A stretch of DNA of 64,000 bases from Rhizobium sp. FY34 (GTDB lineage Bacteria; Pseudomonadota; Alphaproteobacteria; Rhizobiales; Rhizobiaceae), in contig NZ_STFZ01000018.1 of NCBI RefSeq assembly GCF_005222845.1, positions 1-64,000 on the forward strand, read 5' to 3'. Every line of letters starts with the position of its first letter. Within the stretch, counting starts at the first letter, position 1. Shown in pieces: positions 42,807 through 51,615 of this stretch. The position numbers and the translations under genes are program-made. The notes beneath the pieces are model-generated. The model worked only from the letters and a program-made list of their open reading frames with translations. It was not told the DNA's origin and made no database searches.

Positions 42807-43757
42807 TTACAAATAGTCGCGTCGCACGCCTTCGATTACCTCGCGGAACAGCGCCTTGCGCTCCTCCAGCCGTCCGTCCGGCGAAAGCTGCGGCTCTGCG
42901 CGGCTTGCCTGCCAGAGCGCAAGCGTGGAGGGTGCGGCCAGCATTTGCTTGGCCGCTGACCGAAGCCGCGTCCTGGTGTCCTGCTTCTCAGTCATCGTCA
43001 TGCCGTCTTCGGCCTCAGCCGGTGCAGCGCCCGCTCCAGATCCGCTTTCACCACCAAATTGCAGGCCCCAGAATCTGGACTGCTTGCGCACGGCCTCCGC
43101 CCGTGTGGATACCGGCACATAGCGGGGGCTGTAGCTCGCCCCAACAGTCTGCACCCAGTCCGTCCACTTGAAACTGTTGATGGCGCGCGAGGTGCTGACC
43201 GCGACCCACGGCACCCGGAAGGCATCGGCAAGGATGGCGCCATGCATGGATTCCGCCACGATCAGTTCCGATTGGGCAATGGCGGCAATCACCGATTTTG
43301 CCTCTCCACGCGGATCAAGATAGGTCAGGCCTGCCGGTTCGCAGGCCTGCCTCCAGATGCCGAATTCCGCCGATTCCCAATGGGGGATGAAGGTTTTCGC
43401 GTGGCGCTTCGGCAGGTTCTGAAATTCCGGCATATCGGTCACCATCACGGCCGGATCGATAATGCCCATGCTTTCGGGCAGGCCGAGCTTTTTTGCCGTC
43501 AGCGGACCGCGCACGCAGCGCACATCCCATTCGGTGGGGTCGCTGATGTCTGGCGGCGAGCCATAGCCATAGCCGCTGCCGATCACCAGCTTGCGAATGT
43601 TGCGCGGGATAAGGTCCGGATTGAGCACGGTGCCAACGCCGACCAGCATGGTTTCCGGATGCACGTCCCGCAGACCGGGCAACAGGAAATCCCAGAGCCA
43701 GAGATTGAGATCATCACCGAAATTGCCGTGATGGGATTCCCAGAAATACGGTTTCAT
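42807..43757 (-). CDS. exoV: Exopolysaccharide pyruvyltransferase
   Basis: The roughly 316-residue protein belongs to the polysaccharide pyruvyl transferase family. It begins KPYFWESHHGNFGDDLNLWL and continues with GVGTVLNPDLIPRNIRKLVI, GSGYGYGS, DVRCVRGPLTAKKLGLPES, FIPHWESAEFG and the conserved SELIVAESMHGAILADAFR. ExoV adds the terminal pyruvate ketal to the succinoglycan side chain. The ATG at 43757 follows GAGGAAAC; the start at 43772 has no such site. It is downstream of exoW on the same strand with a 32-bp gap. Confidence 0.88.
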   Translation of the reverse strand: MKPYFWESHHGNFGDDLNLWLWDFLLPGLRDVHPETMLVGVGTVLNPDLIPRNIRKLVIGSGYGYGSPPDISDPTEWDVRCVRGPLTAKKLGLPESMGIIDPAVMVTDMPEFQNLPKRHAKTFIPHWESAEFGIWRQACEPAGLTYLDPRGEAKSVIAAIAQSELIVAESMHGAILADAFRVPWVAVSTSRAINSFKWTDWVQTVGASYSPRYVPVSTRAEAVRKQSRFWGLQFGGESGSGAGAAPAEAEDGMTMTEKQDTRTRLRSAAKQMLAAPSTLALWQASRAEPQLSPDGRLEERKALFREVIEGVRRDYL

Positions 43758-43789
43758 AATGTGTTTCCTCAAAGCCCGGTTGCAGGTGT

Positions 43790-44776
43790 TCAGGTGCTGG
43801 CAGCGGATGCGCTGTCGCGCGGCTTCAGCTTGCCGGCGCCTAGTTCGAAGGCGGTTCTGAAAAGAGCCGGGTCACGCCAGGCCCATTGCGCCAGCATGGA
43901 GAGATCCGGCACCCGGCGGCGGCGCATCAGCCCGGCCTGGCTCCACAGCGCCTGGCGGCGGGCGGTATTCTTGTAGGCGTTGATCGAGGCGATCGCGTCA
44001 GGGCGCCTTGCAAAACGCAGTTCCAGCCGGTCAAGAGCCACCCAGGTGTTGAACTGCTGGCGCAGGAACTGCGGCGACAGGTTGTCTATGCCATGGAATA
44101 TGTTGATGCCCCGCCCGCGCGTGGCGCCGGCGTCATCGCAGAGCAGCGGATGTCTGGCCGCCAGTATGCAGTCGCAGAAGAACAGCACGTCTTCGGCGGC
44201 CAGCCGCAACAGCGGCTCAAACCGCACCTTTTCGAAGATCGGCCGGGCGATGACCATGCAGGACAGGTGCAGGAAGCTCCAGTTCTTCAGCATGACGCTG
44301 GCAAGATCCGGCACTTCCAGCACCAACGGCGCCTCCAAGACCCGTCTTGCCCCGTCTTCCTCCTCCAGCTTTGCCATGCCGAAATGATAATAGAAATCCT
44401 CATCTGCCTGCATGGAGGCCCAGTAGCAGTCGCCATCCAGCCGGGTCAGGCTCTTATGGGCGTTTTCCAGATGCGTCGGCAGCCAGATATCATCGGAATC
44501 GAGGAAGGCGACAAAGCGCGTTTCAGCCGGAACGTTGTCGAGCCCGGTATTGCGCGCACCGCCTGGACCCGCATTCGCCTGCTTGATCAGGCGCACCCGG
44601 CTTCGCTCTTCATCGCTCAACTCTTCCAGTTCCCGCTCGCCCGGATAGGGAGAGGCGTCATCCACGACGAGGATGTCATAATCGGAAAAGCTCTGGGCGA
44701 AGATGGAACGAAGCGCACGCAAAAGCACGCCGGCATCCCTTTGGTAGAAGGGTATGATTACAGTGAAGGTTGCCAT
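43790..44776 (-). CDS. exoW: Glycosyltransferase family 2, succinoglycan side-chain glucosyltransferase
   Basis: The 328-residue GT2 protein has the classic blocks FTVIIPFYQRDAGVLLRALR, SIFAQSFSDYDILVVDDASP, KQANAGPGGARNTGLDNVP and the DXD motif FVAFLDSDDIWLPTHLENA, with the later acidic segment LAAEDVLFFCDCILA. In S. meliloti ExoW adds the seventh sugar (a beta-1,3-glucose) to the lipid-linked unit. Position next to exoV supports the name. It is the first gene of a leftward exoW-exoV pair; the gap to divergent exoH is 696 bp and lacks exoT and exoI. Confidence 0.86.
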   Translation of the reverse strand: MATFTVIIPFYQRDAGVLLRALRSIFAQSFSDYDILVVDDASPYPGERELEELSDEERSRVRLIKQANAGPGGARNTGLDNVPAETRFVAFLDSDDIWLPTHLENAHKSLTRLDGDCYWASMQADEDFYYHFGMAKLEEEDGARRVLEAPLVLEVPDLASVMLKNWSFLHLSCMVIARPIFEKVRFEPLLRLAAEDVLFFCDCILAARHPLLCDDAGATRGRGINIFHGIDNLSPQFLRQQFNTWVALDRLELRFARRPDAIASINAYKNTARRQALWSQAGLMRRRRVPDLSMLAQWAWRDPALFRTAFELGAGKLKPRDSASAAST

Positions 44777-45472
44777 GGGTAGCCCCGCTATTGCCAGGAA
44801 ATCGAGGTTGCTGACCGTTGTCAGGAACCGGTGACCGCTCTTCCGCGAGGGTTCTTGGCGCCGCGAAAGTCCGTGTGTCTTTCAAGAGGCCATGCTGTCG
44901 ATCCGGCCTCTTCCCCATCGAGCTCCTATCGAGCCCTGTCATTCCGGCTGAAATTTGTCCCCTTTTTGCATTGCGGCAAGGGTGTTGCGCTGCAGCATGA
45001 CGAATTCAATGTTTTCAAATGCCTGGCAGTTGTTGCGTGGTGTCCGCCAGGGTTCTCGGTCCCGATCGGCTTTGGCTGTCGCGAAAGCGTGATCGGCTGC
45101 AACAGTGGTTTTGCCACCTTTATGCCACAATCAGGCGGCCCAACTGCGGTTCAGTGTGGCCAAAACGGTCGCGCATGGCAATTAATTTGACAGGGTGTCG
45201 GAAAGTTTTACCTTAAGCTGGCGCCACTGGGGATCTGGGAATCCCATTGTATTCCTTGAGGGGTGCCGGGATTTTCGGGCATTTTGGACTTGTCTTTGCC
45301 CCGCTTGCACGCCTTTACAGCCGCCAATTGCGCCTAGCATGCCTTGAGTTTTTGCTGCGCTGCCACATTTTGCCCGAAACAGAACCGCATCATTTCTGCT
45401 CACGGGCTTAAGATCTGCTCTGTTTGAAACGGTTGCGATGGGAGGCGCAACCCTAATAAAGGGGTGACCGAT
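44777..45472. promoter_or_regulatory. Gene-free divergent region between exoW and exoH
   Basis: No supported gene is visible in 696 bases. In S. meliloti this interval contains exoT (flippase) and exoI (nuclease-like); no trace of either was recognised here. A TTGACA at 45187-45192 is a candidate -35 for exoH, with only a poor -10 (near 45210). A ribosome site AAGGGG (45459-45464) precedes exoH. The rest is moderately AT-rich and presumably holds the exoW promoter. Confidence 0.5.
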
Positions 45473-46618
45473 GTGACTGTTGATCAGAACATATCCTCCC
45501 GTATCAATCTGATGCGCATTCTATTGATCTGCGGCATCGTCTTCGTGCATGTGCCCTATGATGTTGACGCAAGCCCATTCCTGCAGGCCAATGGGGCCTT
45601 TGACTGGATGCGGGTCTTTCTCGGCGAAAGCCTGTTTCGCATCGGCGTTCCCTGCCTCAGCGCCATTTCCGGCTATCTGCTGTTCCAGCGTGGCTATGAT
45701 GCCTTTGACTATCGCAAGACGCTCATCTCCAAGAGCCGCACTGTGCTCCTGCCCTTCCTGCTGTGGAATTTTGCGCTTCTGATCCTCGTGCTGGCCGTGC
45801 AGAGGATGGACATGGGTCTCGGCTATTTCCCCGATCTCTGGGGCGCCACGCGGGCAGATTGGCTCGATCACACGCTTGCGTTCAATGATTTTCCGGTCAA
45901 TCTGCCGCTCTATTTCCTGCGCGATCTTTTGGTCTGCATTATCCTGTCGCCCATTCTTGCCTTCCTGGTGCGCCACGCACCGGCCATGACGCTTGGCATC
46001 CTGTTTGCAATTGCCGTCGTGCCTGCCCTGGATACGGGCCTTGTGCTGAAGGACTCGATCCTGTTCAGCTTTACGCTTGGCATTTATCTCGCCCTGTTTC
46101 ACGTCGATCTGAAGGCGCTGGACCGCTACGCACCGGTCGCTTTCGGTCTGCTGCTCGTGGTGTCCGCACTGCTCGCGCTGGGCCTCTTCCACACCGGGCC
46201 GGATTTCCCGCTGCCCATCCATATGGCGCGTAATGCGCTGTCTATTATCGGCGTTCTGGGCTTCTGGCTCCTGTCTGCACCGCTTGTCCGCACCTCGGGC
46301 GGACAGTGGTTATCGCGCACCGGCAGCCTCAGTTTCTGGATCTTCTGCGGCCATTATCCGCTGTTGATGGTGATGTGGATGGTGTGGAACCGCAGTGCAG
46401 ATGCGAGCATCTATCCGATTTTTTATGTTGGCGCCGTCCTCCTTACCTTTGCCGCTGTTACCGTGAGCAATCGCCTGGCGCTCAACTGGATGCCAGGCGT
46501 GTATGGGGTGCTGACCGGCAATAGGGGCCGGGCATCAACCTCCAGGGGATCGGCAGGGCAGCATGCCGCCGATCCGGCGGGAAGCCCTCCGGCTTCCGTC
46601 TCAGGAGAACAGAGGTAG
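45473..46618 (+). CDS. exoH: Exopolysaccharide succinyltransferase
   Basis: The roughly 381-residue polytopic protein (Acyltransferase_3) has about ten membrane helices. The N-terminus RINLMRILLICGIVFVHVPY carries the active-site His, followed by FLGESLFRIGVPCLSAISGY and LLPFLLWNFALLILVLAVQR. ExoH succinylates a glucose of succinoglycan, a modification needed for ExoK cleavage and symbiosis in S. meliloti. The GTG at 45473 is preferred because AAGGGG lies eight bases upstream; the earlier GTG at 45464 touches that site. The C-terminal 35 residues are polar and low-complexity. exoK starts 4 bases later. Confidence 0.88.
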   Translation: MTVDQNISSRINLMRILLICGIVFVHVPYDVDASPFLQANGAFDWMRVFLGESLFRIGVPCLSAISGYLLFQRGYDAFDYRKTLISKSRTVLLPFLLWNFALLILVLAVQRMDMGLGYFPDLWGATRADWLDHTLAFNDFPVNLPLYFLRDLLVCIILSPILAFLVRHAPAMTLGILFAIAVVPALDTGLVLKDSILFSFTLGIYLALFHVDLKALDRYAPVAFGLLLVVSALLALGLFHTGPDFPLPIHMARNALSIIGVLGFWLLSAPLVRTSGGQWLSRTGSLSFWIFCGHYPLLMVMWMVWNRSADASIYPIFYVGAVLLTFAAVTVSNRLALNWMPGVYGVLTGNRGRASTSRGSAGQHAADPAGSPPASVSGEQR

Positions 46619-46621
46619 ACA

Positions 46622-47410
46622 ATGACCAACTATCGTTCCCCCGCTTTTTGCAATCTGGCTTTGCTCGCTGCAAGCCTCATGGCTGCAACCGGTCCTGCTC
46701 AGGCGCAGCAGACGAGCGGCGCATCCTTCACCGAAACCTTCGACAGGTTGGATACGGCTTTCTGGTATATTTCCGATGGCTGGAACAATGGTGCCCACCA
46801 GAATTGCACTTGGTCGAAAAGTCAGGTGCGCGTCGCAAATGGTGAATTGACGCTCGGCTTTGCCGCTCAGCAGGCCGGCGACCGCGCTTATGTCTGCGGG
46901 GAGTTGCAGACGCGCCAGCGCTACGGTTTCGGCACGTATGAAGTGCGGATGAAATCGGCGACCGGCTCCGGTCTCAACTCGGCCTTCTTCACCTATATCG
47001 GCCCGACCGACAAACAGCCGCATGACGAGATCGATTTCGAGGTGCTGGGCAAGAACTTACGTCAGGTCCAGCTCAACCAGTATGTCTCGGCCAAGGGCGG
47101 CAATGAAAAGCTGGTGCCGGTCGCCGGCGGAGCAAACCTTTCCTTCAACGACTATGCCTTCATCTGGGAGCGCAACCGCCTGCGCTATTTCGTGAATGGC
47201 ACGCTCGTCCATGAGGTAACTGACCCGGCAAAAATCCCGCCCAATCCGCAGAAGATCTTTGCCAGCCTTTGGGGAAGCGACACGTTCAAGGACTGGATGG
47301 GTCCCTTTTCCTACACGGGACCTGCCGAAATGAAGATCGACCGTATTGCCTTTACCGCGATGGGCGAGACATGCCGCTTTGCGGAATCGGTGCTCTGCAA
47401 GCTCGATTGA
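46622..47410 (+). CDS. exoK: Secreted succinoglycan endo-glycanase, GH16
   Basis: The 262-residue protein has a signal peptide (cleavage near AQA-QQ at residue 29) and a glycoside hydrolase family 16 jelly-roll domain. The catalytic ExDxxE motif is intact in PHDEIDFEVLG, with typical flanks GELQTRQRYGFGTYEVRMKS and FNDYAFIWERNRLRYFVNGT. ExoK cleaves nascent succinylated succinoglycan outside the cell to give low-molecular-weight forms. The gene follows exoH after three bases and is probably co-transcribed with it. Six Cys residues suggest disulfides in the mature enzyme. Confidence 0.92.
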   Translation: MTNYRSPAFCNLALLAASLMAATGPAQAQQTSGASFTETFDRLDTAFWYISDGWNNGAHQNCTWSKSQVRVANGELTLGFAAQQAGDRAYVCGELQTRQRYGFGTYEVRMKSATGSGLNSAFFTYIGPTDKQPHDEIDFEVLGKNLRQVQLNQYVSAKGGNEKLVPVAGGANLSFNDYAFIWERNRLRYFVNGTLVHEVTDPAKIPPNPQKIFASLWGSDTFKDWMGPFSYTGPAEMKIDRIAFTAMGETCRFAESVLCKLD

Positions 47411-47481
47411 GGCGCCAGCGCCTCTTTCTTTTCCGTTGATGCAGCGCCTCGATCGGGGCGGGACACCAGGAGTTGAACGAC

Positions 47482-48681
47482 GTGACGTTGAACGTTCTTT
47501 ACCTCGCCCACGATCTTTCCGATCCGGCCATTCGCCGGCGCGTGATGATGCTGAAGGCCGGTGGCGCGACTGTCACCGTCGCCGGCTTCCTGCGCGATGA
47601 AAACCGCATGGCGGGGGATCCGCAGGTCAAGGTGGTTGTGCTTGGCGAAACGGCCGATGGCAGGCTCGGTCAACGGGTGGCAGCCGTGGTGAAGGCCCGG
47701 CTGTCGCTTGCCAGCCTGTTGTCGGGCGTCGCAAGGCCGGATGTTATTCTCGCTCGCAATCTCGAAGTGCTGGCACTGTCCGGTTCCACGTCTGCACAGT
47801 TCGGTGGTTCGGTGCCTATCGTCTACGAATGCCTGGATATCCACCGGCTGCTGCTCGACCGGGGCATGAAGGGCCGGATGCTGCGCGCTGCCGAAGGCTT
47901 TTTCGGGCGTTCGGCCTGCCTGCTTGCCACCAGTTCGCCAGCCTTTGTCGAACACTATTTCAAGCCGCTGTCGAAGCTCGATCTGCCGATTCTTCTGCTG
48001 GAAAATAAGGTTCTGGAGCTTGAACCGACAGCGACCGCGACAAAGCCTGCGCCCCGGCCCCCGGCTGTTGGTCAGCCTTGGCGCATCGGCTGGTTCGGCG
48101 CCATTCGCTGCCGCAAGAGCTTTGCGATCCTCTCTGCCTTTGCCGCAGCCATGCAGGGCCGCGTCGAGGTGGTCATTCGTGGCCGCGTGTCGCCAAAGGA
48201 ATTTCCCGATTTCGAGGCGATGGTGGAAGGCGCTGCGCATGTGTCGTTTCACGGCACCTATCGCAACCCGGAGGATCTCGCCCGCATTTATGACGAGGTG
48301 CAATTCGTCTGGGCGATCGATTTCTTCGAGGAAGGCCTGAATTCGCTCTGGCTTTTGCCGAACCGGCTTTACGAAGGCGCGCTGCACGGCGCCGTTCCCA
48401 TTGCGCTTTCGGCAACAGAGACCGGCCGCTTTCTGGCGGCACGCCAGATCGGGCTTCTGCTCGACCGTGCCGATCCACAGGCGCTGCAGCAGCGTTTCGA
48501 CGCGCTGGATGGCGCAGAATACCAGGCGCTGTTTGATGCCCTTGCCGCCACCGAGCGCACGCAATGGGTCACTGACCGCAGCGATTGCCAGGCGCTGGTG
48601 CGCCAGTTGGCAGCGCTGGGTCGCGCAGCGCCTGCGCCCGCCGGTCTCACCATCCCATCCCCCCTGCAATCGGAAGGTTAG
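47482..48681 (+). CDS. exoL: Succinoglycan glycosyltransferase (third sugar)
   Basis: The roughly 399-residue glycosyltransferase looks like a GT-B enzyme: an N-terminal Rossmann half (LNVLYLAHDLSDPAIRRRVM, ARPDVILARNLEVLALS, IVYECLDIHRLLLDRGMKGR) and a C-terminal half (WRIGWFGAIRCRKSFAILSA, FHGTYRNPEDLARIYDEVQF, LPNRLYEGALHGAVPIALSA). ExoL adds the third sugar in S. meliloti. The GTG at 47482 was chosen since CAGGAG is nine bases upstream; the TTG at 47473 directly abuts that site. Position exoK-exoL-exoA matches the known order. Confidence 0.86.
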   Translation: MTLNVLYLAHDLSDPAIRRRVMMLKAGGATVTVAGFLRDENRMAGDPQVKVVVLGETADGRLGQRVAAVVKARLSLASLLSGVARPDVILARNLEVLALSGSTSAQFGGSVPIVYECLDIHRLLLDRGMKGRMLRAAEGFFGRSACLLATSSPAFVEHYFKPLSKLDLPILLLENKVLELEPTATATKPAPRPPAVGQPWRIGWFGAIRCRKSFAILSAFAAAMQGRVEVVIRGRVSPKEFPDFEAMVEGAAHVSFHGTYRNPEDLARIYDEVQFVWAIDFFEEGLNSLWLLPNRLYEGALHGAVPIALSATETGRFLAARQIGLLLDRADPQALQQRFDALDGAEYQALFDALAATERTQWVTDRSDCQALVRQLAALGRAAPAPAGLTIPSPLQSEG

Positions 48682-48684
48682 AGC

Positions 48685-49695
48685 ATGTCGTTACCGATCC
48701 TGCCTGAGATGAGAGCGCTGGTGGTTATTCCCTGCCTCAACGAGGCACGCCATATCGAGCCGCTCTTGCGCAAGCTGGCTAAAAACCGCGGCAATCACGA
48801 CATGCTGATCGTGGTGGCCGATGGCGGCAGCACGGATGGCACCCGCGCCATCGTTTCGCGCCTGACGGCGGAGATCACCGATCTCGTCATGCTCGACAAT
48901 CCGCAGCGCATCCAGAGTGCCGCGACCAATCTGGCCGTAAAGCTTTTGGGCGAGGGGCGGGACTATCTGATCCGCGTCGATGCGCATGGCGATTACCCGG
49001 ATGATTACTGCCAGGTCCTGCTGCAGGAGGCGGTGGATACCGGCGCCGATTCCATCGTGGTCGGCATGAAGACGGTCGGTTTCGACCTTTTCCAGAAGGC
49101 AACGGCGATGGCGCAGAATTCAAAGCTCGGCAATGGCGGCTCCAAGCATAGGGAGGGTGCGGATGGCCACTGGATCGATCATGGCCATCATGCGCTGATG
49201 CGCATTGAGGCGTTTCGCGCCGTCAAGGGCTATGACGAGAGCTTTTCGCACAATGAGGATGCGGAACTGGATTACCGGTTGGGCCAGGCGGGCTTTCGCA
49301 TCTGGATGACGGCCAAAACCTTCATGACCTATTATCCGCGCACGAAACCCTATGCGCTCTTCCGGCAATATCTCGGCTATGGCCGGGGCCGCGCCCGCAA
49401 TCTCCTGAAGCACCACGCCTTGCCAAAACTGCGCCAGGCGCTGCCACTGATGGTCATGCCGGTCATCTTGGGCGTGCTTCTGGCTGTCATCCACTGGGCA
49501 GCCCTGGTGCCGTTCGCCCTCTGGGCCATCGCCTGCCTTGGTTACGGCGTCTGGATTGGGCTGTCGCAGCGCAATCCGCTGGGGCCGCTCGCAGCTGTCT
49601 CGGCGATGATCATGCATGCTGCATGGTCGGCTGGCTTCTGGCTTGAATTGTTCGGCATCCGTAAAAGAGGATCGGTACATGAGAAGCGGTCTTGA
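48685..49695 (+). CDS. exoA: Succinoglycan glucosyltransferase (second sugar)
   Basis: The 336-residue GT2 protein has RALVVIPCLNEARHIEPLLR, IVVADGGSTDGTRAIVSRL, the acidic RVDAHGDYPDDYC, FSHNEDAELDYRLGQAGFRI and a C-terminal membrane region (about 250-320; LPLMVMPVILGVLLAVIHWA). ExoA adds the first glucose onto lipid-linked galactose through a beta-1,3 bond. It starts three bases after exoL and its end overlaps exoM by 17 bp. Confidence 0.88.
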   Translation: MSLPILPEMRALVVIPCLNEARHIEPLLRKLAKNRGNHDMLIVVADGGSTDGTRAIVSRLTAEITDLVMLDNPQRIQSAATNLAVKLLGEGRDYLIRVDAHGDYPDDYCQVLLQEAVDTGADSIVVGMKTVGFDLFQKATAMAQNSKLGNGGSKHREGADGHWIDHGHHALMRIEAFRAVKGYDESFSHNEDAELDYRLGQAGFRIWMTAKTFMTYYPRTKPYALFRQYLGYGRGRARNLLKHHALPKLRQALPLMVMPVILGVLLAVIHWAALVPFALWAIACLGYGVWIGLSQRNPLGPLAAVSAMIMHAAWSAGFWLELFGIRKRGSVHEKRS

Positions 49696-50614
49696 TCAAT
49701 CGCTGGTGCATGTCGATATCGGTGTGTGCACTTTTCGCCGGCCCGAACTGCAGGACACCTTGGCTTCGCTGTTTGCCCTTGTTGTGCCTGCCGATATACG
49801 CATCCGCCTGATCATTGCCGACAATGACGAGACGCCGAGCGCCTCTGAGCTGGTGGACAGCCTTCGGGCGCGTTCGCCCTTCGAGCTTGTTTATGTCCAC
49901 TGCCCGAAATCAAACATTTCAATTGCCCGCAATGCCTGCCTTGCGGAAAGTGACGGCGATTATCTTGTCTTTATTGATGATGACGAGACGGCAGCGCCTG
50001 AGTGGCTTGCAGCGCTTCTCGACAAGGCTTCGGAAACGGCAGCCGATGCCGTGCTGGGCCCGGTGCGCGCACTTTATGATGAAGGCGCGCCGGACTGGAT
50101 GCGGGAAGGCGATTTTCACTCCACGCGACCCGTCTGGGTGGGCGGCGAAATCCGCACCGGCTATACCTGCAACGTGCTTCTCGACATGCGCTCGCCGCGC
50201 ATTCGCGGCCGGCGTTTTGCGCTGGCACTCGGCCAGAGCGGTGGCGAGGATACACATTTCTTCACGCAGGTGACGGATATAGGCGGCAGTATCGTCTTTG
50301 CGGAACAGGCATTGCTGGAAGAGAAGGTGCCGGCAAAGCGGGCAAGCCTTGGCTGGCTGATGAAGCGGCGCTTCCGCTCCGGCCAGACGCATGGCCGGAT
50401 TGTCGGCGCACGTCATTCGCTGATCCAACGCATCAAACATATCGGTCTTGCCATGTTGAAGGCTGGTTTCTGCGGCATGGCTTTTCTGGGCACATCTGCG
50501 TCGCCCATCACGCGCAACCGCTATCTGCTGCGCGCCACACTTCACTGTGGCGCGATCAGCGGTATCATGGGCATGCGCGAGATCCGCCAATATGGTTCCA
50601 TGGAGGCTGCATGA
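49679..50614 (+). CDS. exoM: Succinoglycan glucosyltransferase (fourth sugar)
   Basis: The roughly 311-residue GT2 protein has VDIGVCTFRRPELQDTLASL, NISIARNACLAESDGDYLVF and the DXD-like FIDDDETAAPEWLAALLD, with a short hydrophobic segment near residues 260-280. ExoM adds the fourth sugar in S. meliloti (309 residues there as recalled). The ATG at 49679 follows AAGAGGATC and lies inside the end of exoA; the frame is open further upstream but only within exoA. The stop overlaps exoO by 4 bp. Confidence 0.87.
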   Translation: MRSGLDQSLVHVDIGVCTFRRPELQDTLASLFALVVPADIRIRLIIADNDETPSASELVDSLRARSPFELVYVHCPKSNISIARNACLAESDGDYLVFIDDDETAAPEWLAALLDKASETAADAVLGPVRALYDEGAPDWMREGDFHSTRPVWVGGEIRTGYTCNVLLDMRSPRIRGRRFALALGQSGGEDTHFFTQVTDIGGSIVFAEQALLEEKVPAKRASLGWLMKRRFRSGQTHGRIVGARHSLIQRIKHIGLAMLKAGFCGMAFLGTSASPITRNRYLLRATLHCGAISGIMGMREIRQYGSMEAA

Positions 50615-51576
50615 GCGGTCAAACCGTCCCGGATGTCAGTTTTATCATTGCCGCCTACAATGCCCGCGATACGATCGGCCGGGCGCTCGACAGTGCGCTG
50701 GCCCAGATCGGCGTTGCGGTCGAGGTGATCGTTGCCGATGATCGCTCGACCGACGGGACTGCCGAACTCGTGCGCTATTTCGGTGATCCGCGCGTCCGGC
50801 TGCTTGAACTGCCGGTGAATGGCGGGCCGGGCCGGGCTCGCAATGCCGCGATTGCAGCAGCGACCGGCCGCTGGATTGCGGTGCTTGATTCCGACGACGA
50901 AATCCTGCCGCAGCGCTCTGCCGCGATGATCGAATGCGCCGGCCGCATGGATGCGCAGATCGTTGTCGACAATCTGAAGGTCGTGAAGCCCGGCGCTCTG
51001 GCTGAGACGATGTTTGCGCCGGCGGAGTTGCAGAAGCGCCCGGCGCTGACATTGGCCGATTTCATCGATTCCAACGTTATTTTCCGCTCCACCTTCAATT
51101 TTGGCTATATGAAGCCGATGTTCGAGCGGGAGTTCCTGGCGCGCAAGAGCCTGCGCTTCGATGAGAACCTGCGCATCGGCGAGGATTACATCCTCTTGGC
51201 GTCGGCGCTGGCAAGCGACGGTATCTGCGCCATCGAACCGTCGCCCGGCTATCTCTACCATATCCGCGAAGGTTCCATCTCGCGGGTGCTCAAATCCCAG
51301 CATGTGCATGCCATGATGGAGGCCGACCGTCGCTTCCTGGAGCGCTATGCGCTTGATCCGGCAGCCCATGCGGCACAGGAACGCCGCAGCCGCAGCCTTG
51401 AAGAGGCCGATGCGTTTCTCGCTCTCGTCGAGGAGATCAAGCGCGGATCGGTCATGGGCTGTTTGAAGCTCGCGGCCGCGCATCCGACTGCCATACGTCA
51501 TCTCAGAATGCCGATTGCGGCACGCATGCGCCGGCTTTTCGGTTCCATGTCGCCGGCCGGCAAGGCGTCGTCCTGA
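50611..51576 (+). CDS. exoO: Succinoglycan glucosyltransferase (fifth sugar)
   Basis: The 321-residue GT2 protein shows VSFIIAAYNARDTIGRALDS, VEVIVADDRSTDGTAELVRY, NGGPGRARNAAIAAATGRWI and the DXD motif AVLDSDDEILP, then LRIGEDYILLASALASDGIC. ExoO adds the fifth sugar (first beta-1,6-glucose of the side chain). It is related to ExoU in this cluster. Its ATG overlaps the exoM stop. The next gene, exoP, starts 39 bases later; exoN, present between them in S. meliloti, is absent. Confidence 0.87.
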   Translation: MSGQTVPDVSFIIAAYNARDTIGRALDSALAQIGVAVEVIVADDRSTDGTAELVRYFGDPRVRLLELPVNGGPGRARNAAIAAATGRWIAVLDSDDEILPQRSAAMIECAGRMDAQIVVDNLKVVKPGALAETMFAPAELQKRPALTLADFIDSNVIFRSTFNFGYMKPMFEREFLARKSLRFDENLRIGEDYILLASALASDGICAIEPSPGYLYHIREGSISRVLKSQHVHAMMEADRRFLERYALDPAAHAAQERRSRSLEEADAFLALVEEIKRGSVMGCLKLAAAHPTAIRHLRMPIAARMRRLFGSMSPAGKASS

Positions 51577-51615
51577 ACATATACCCCCCGACCGGGGCGC
51601 GAAAGGGTATCCAAG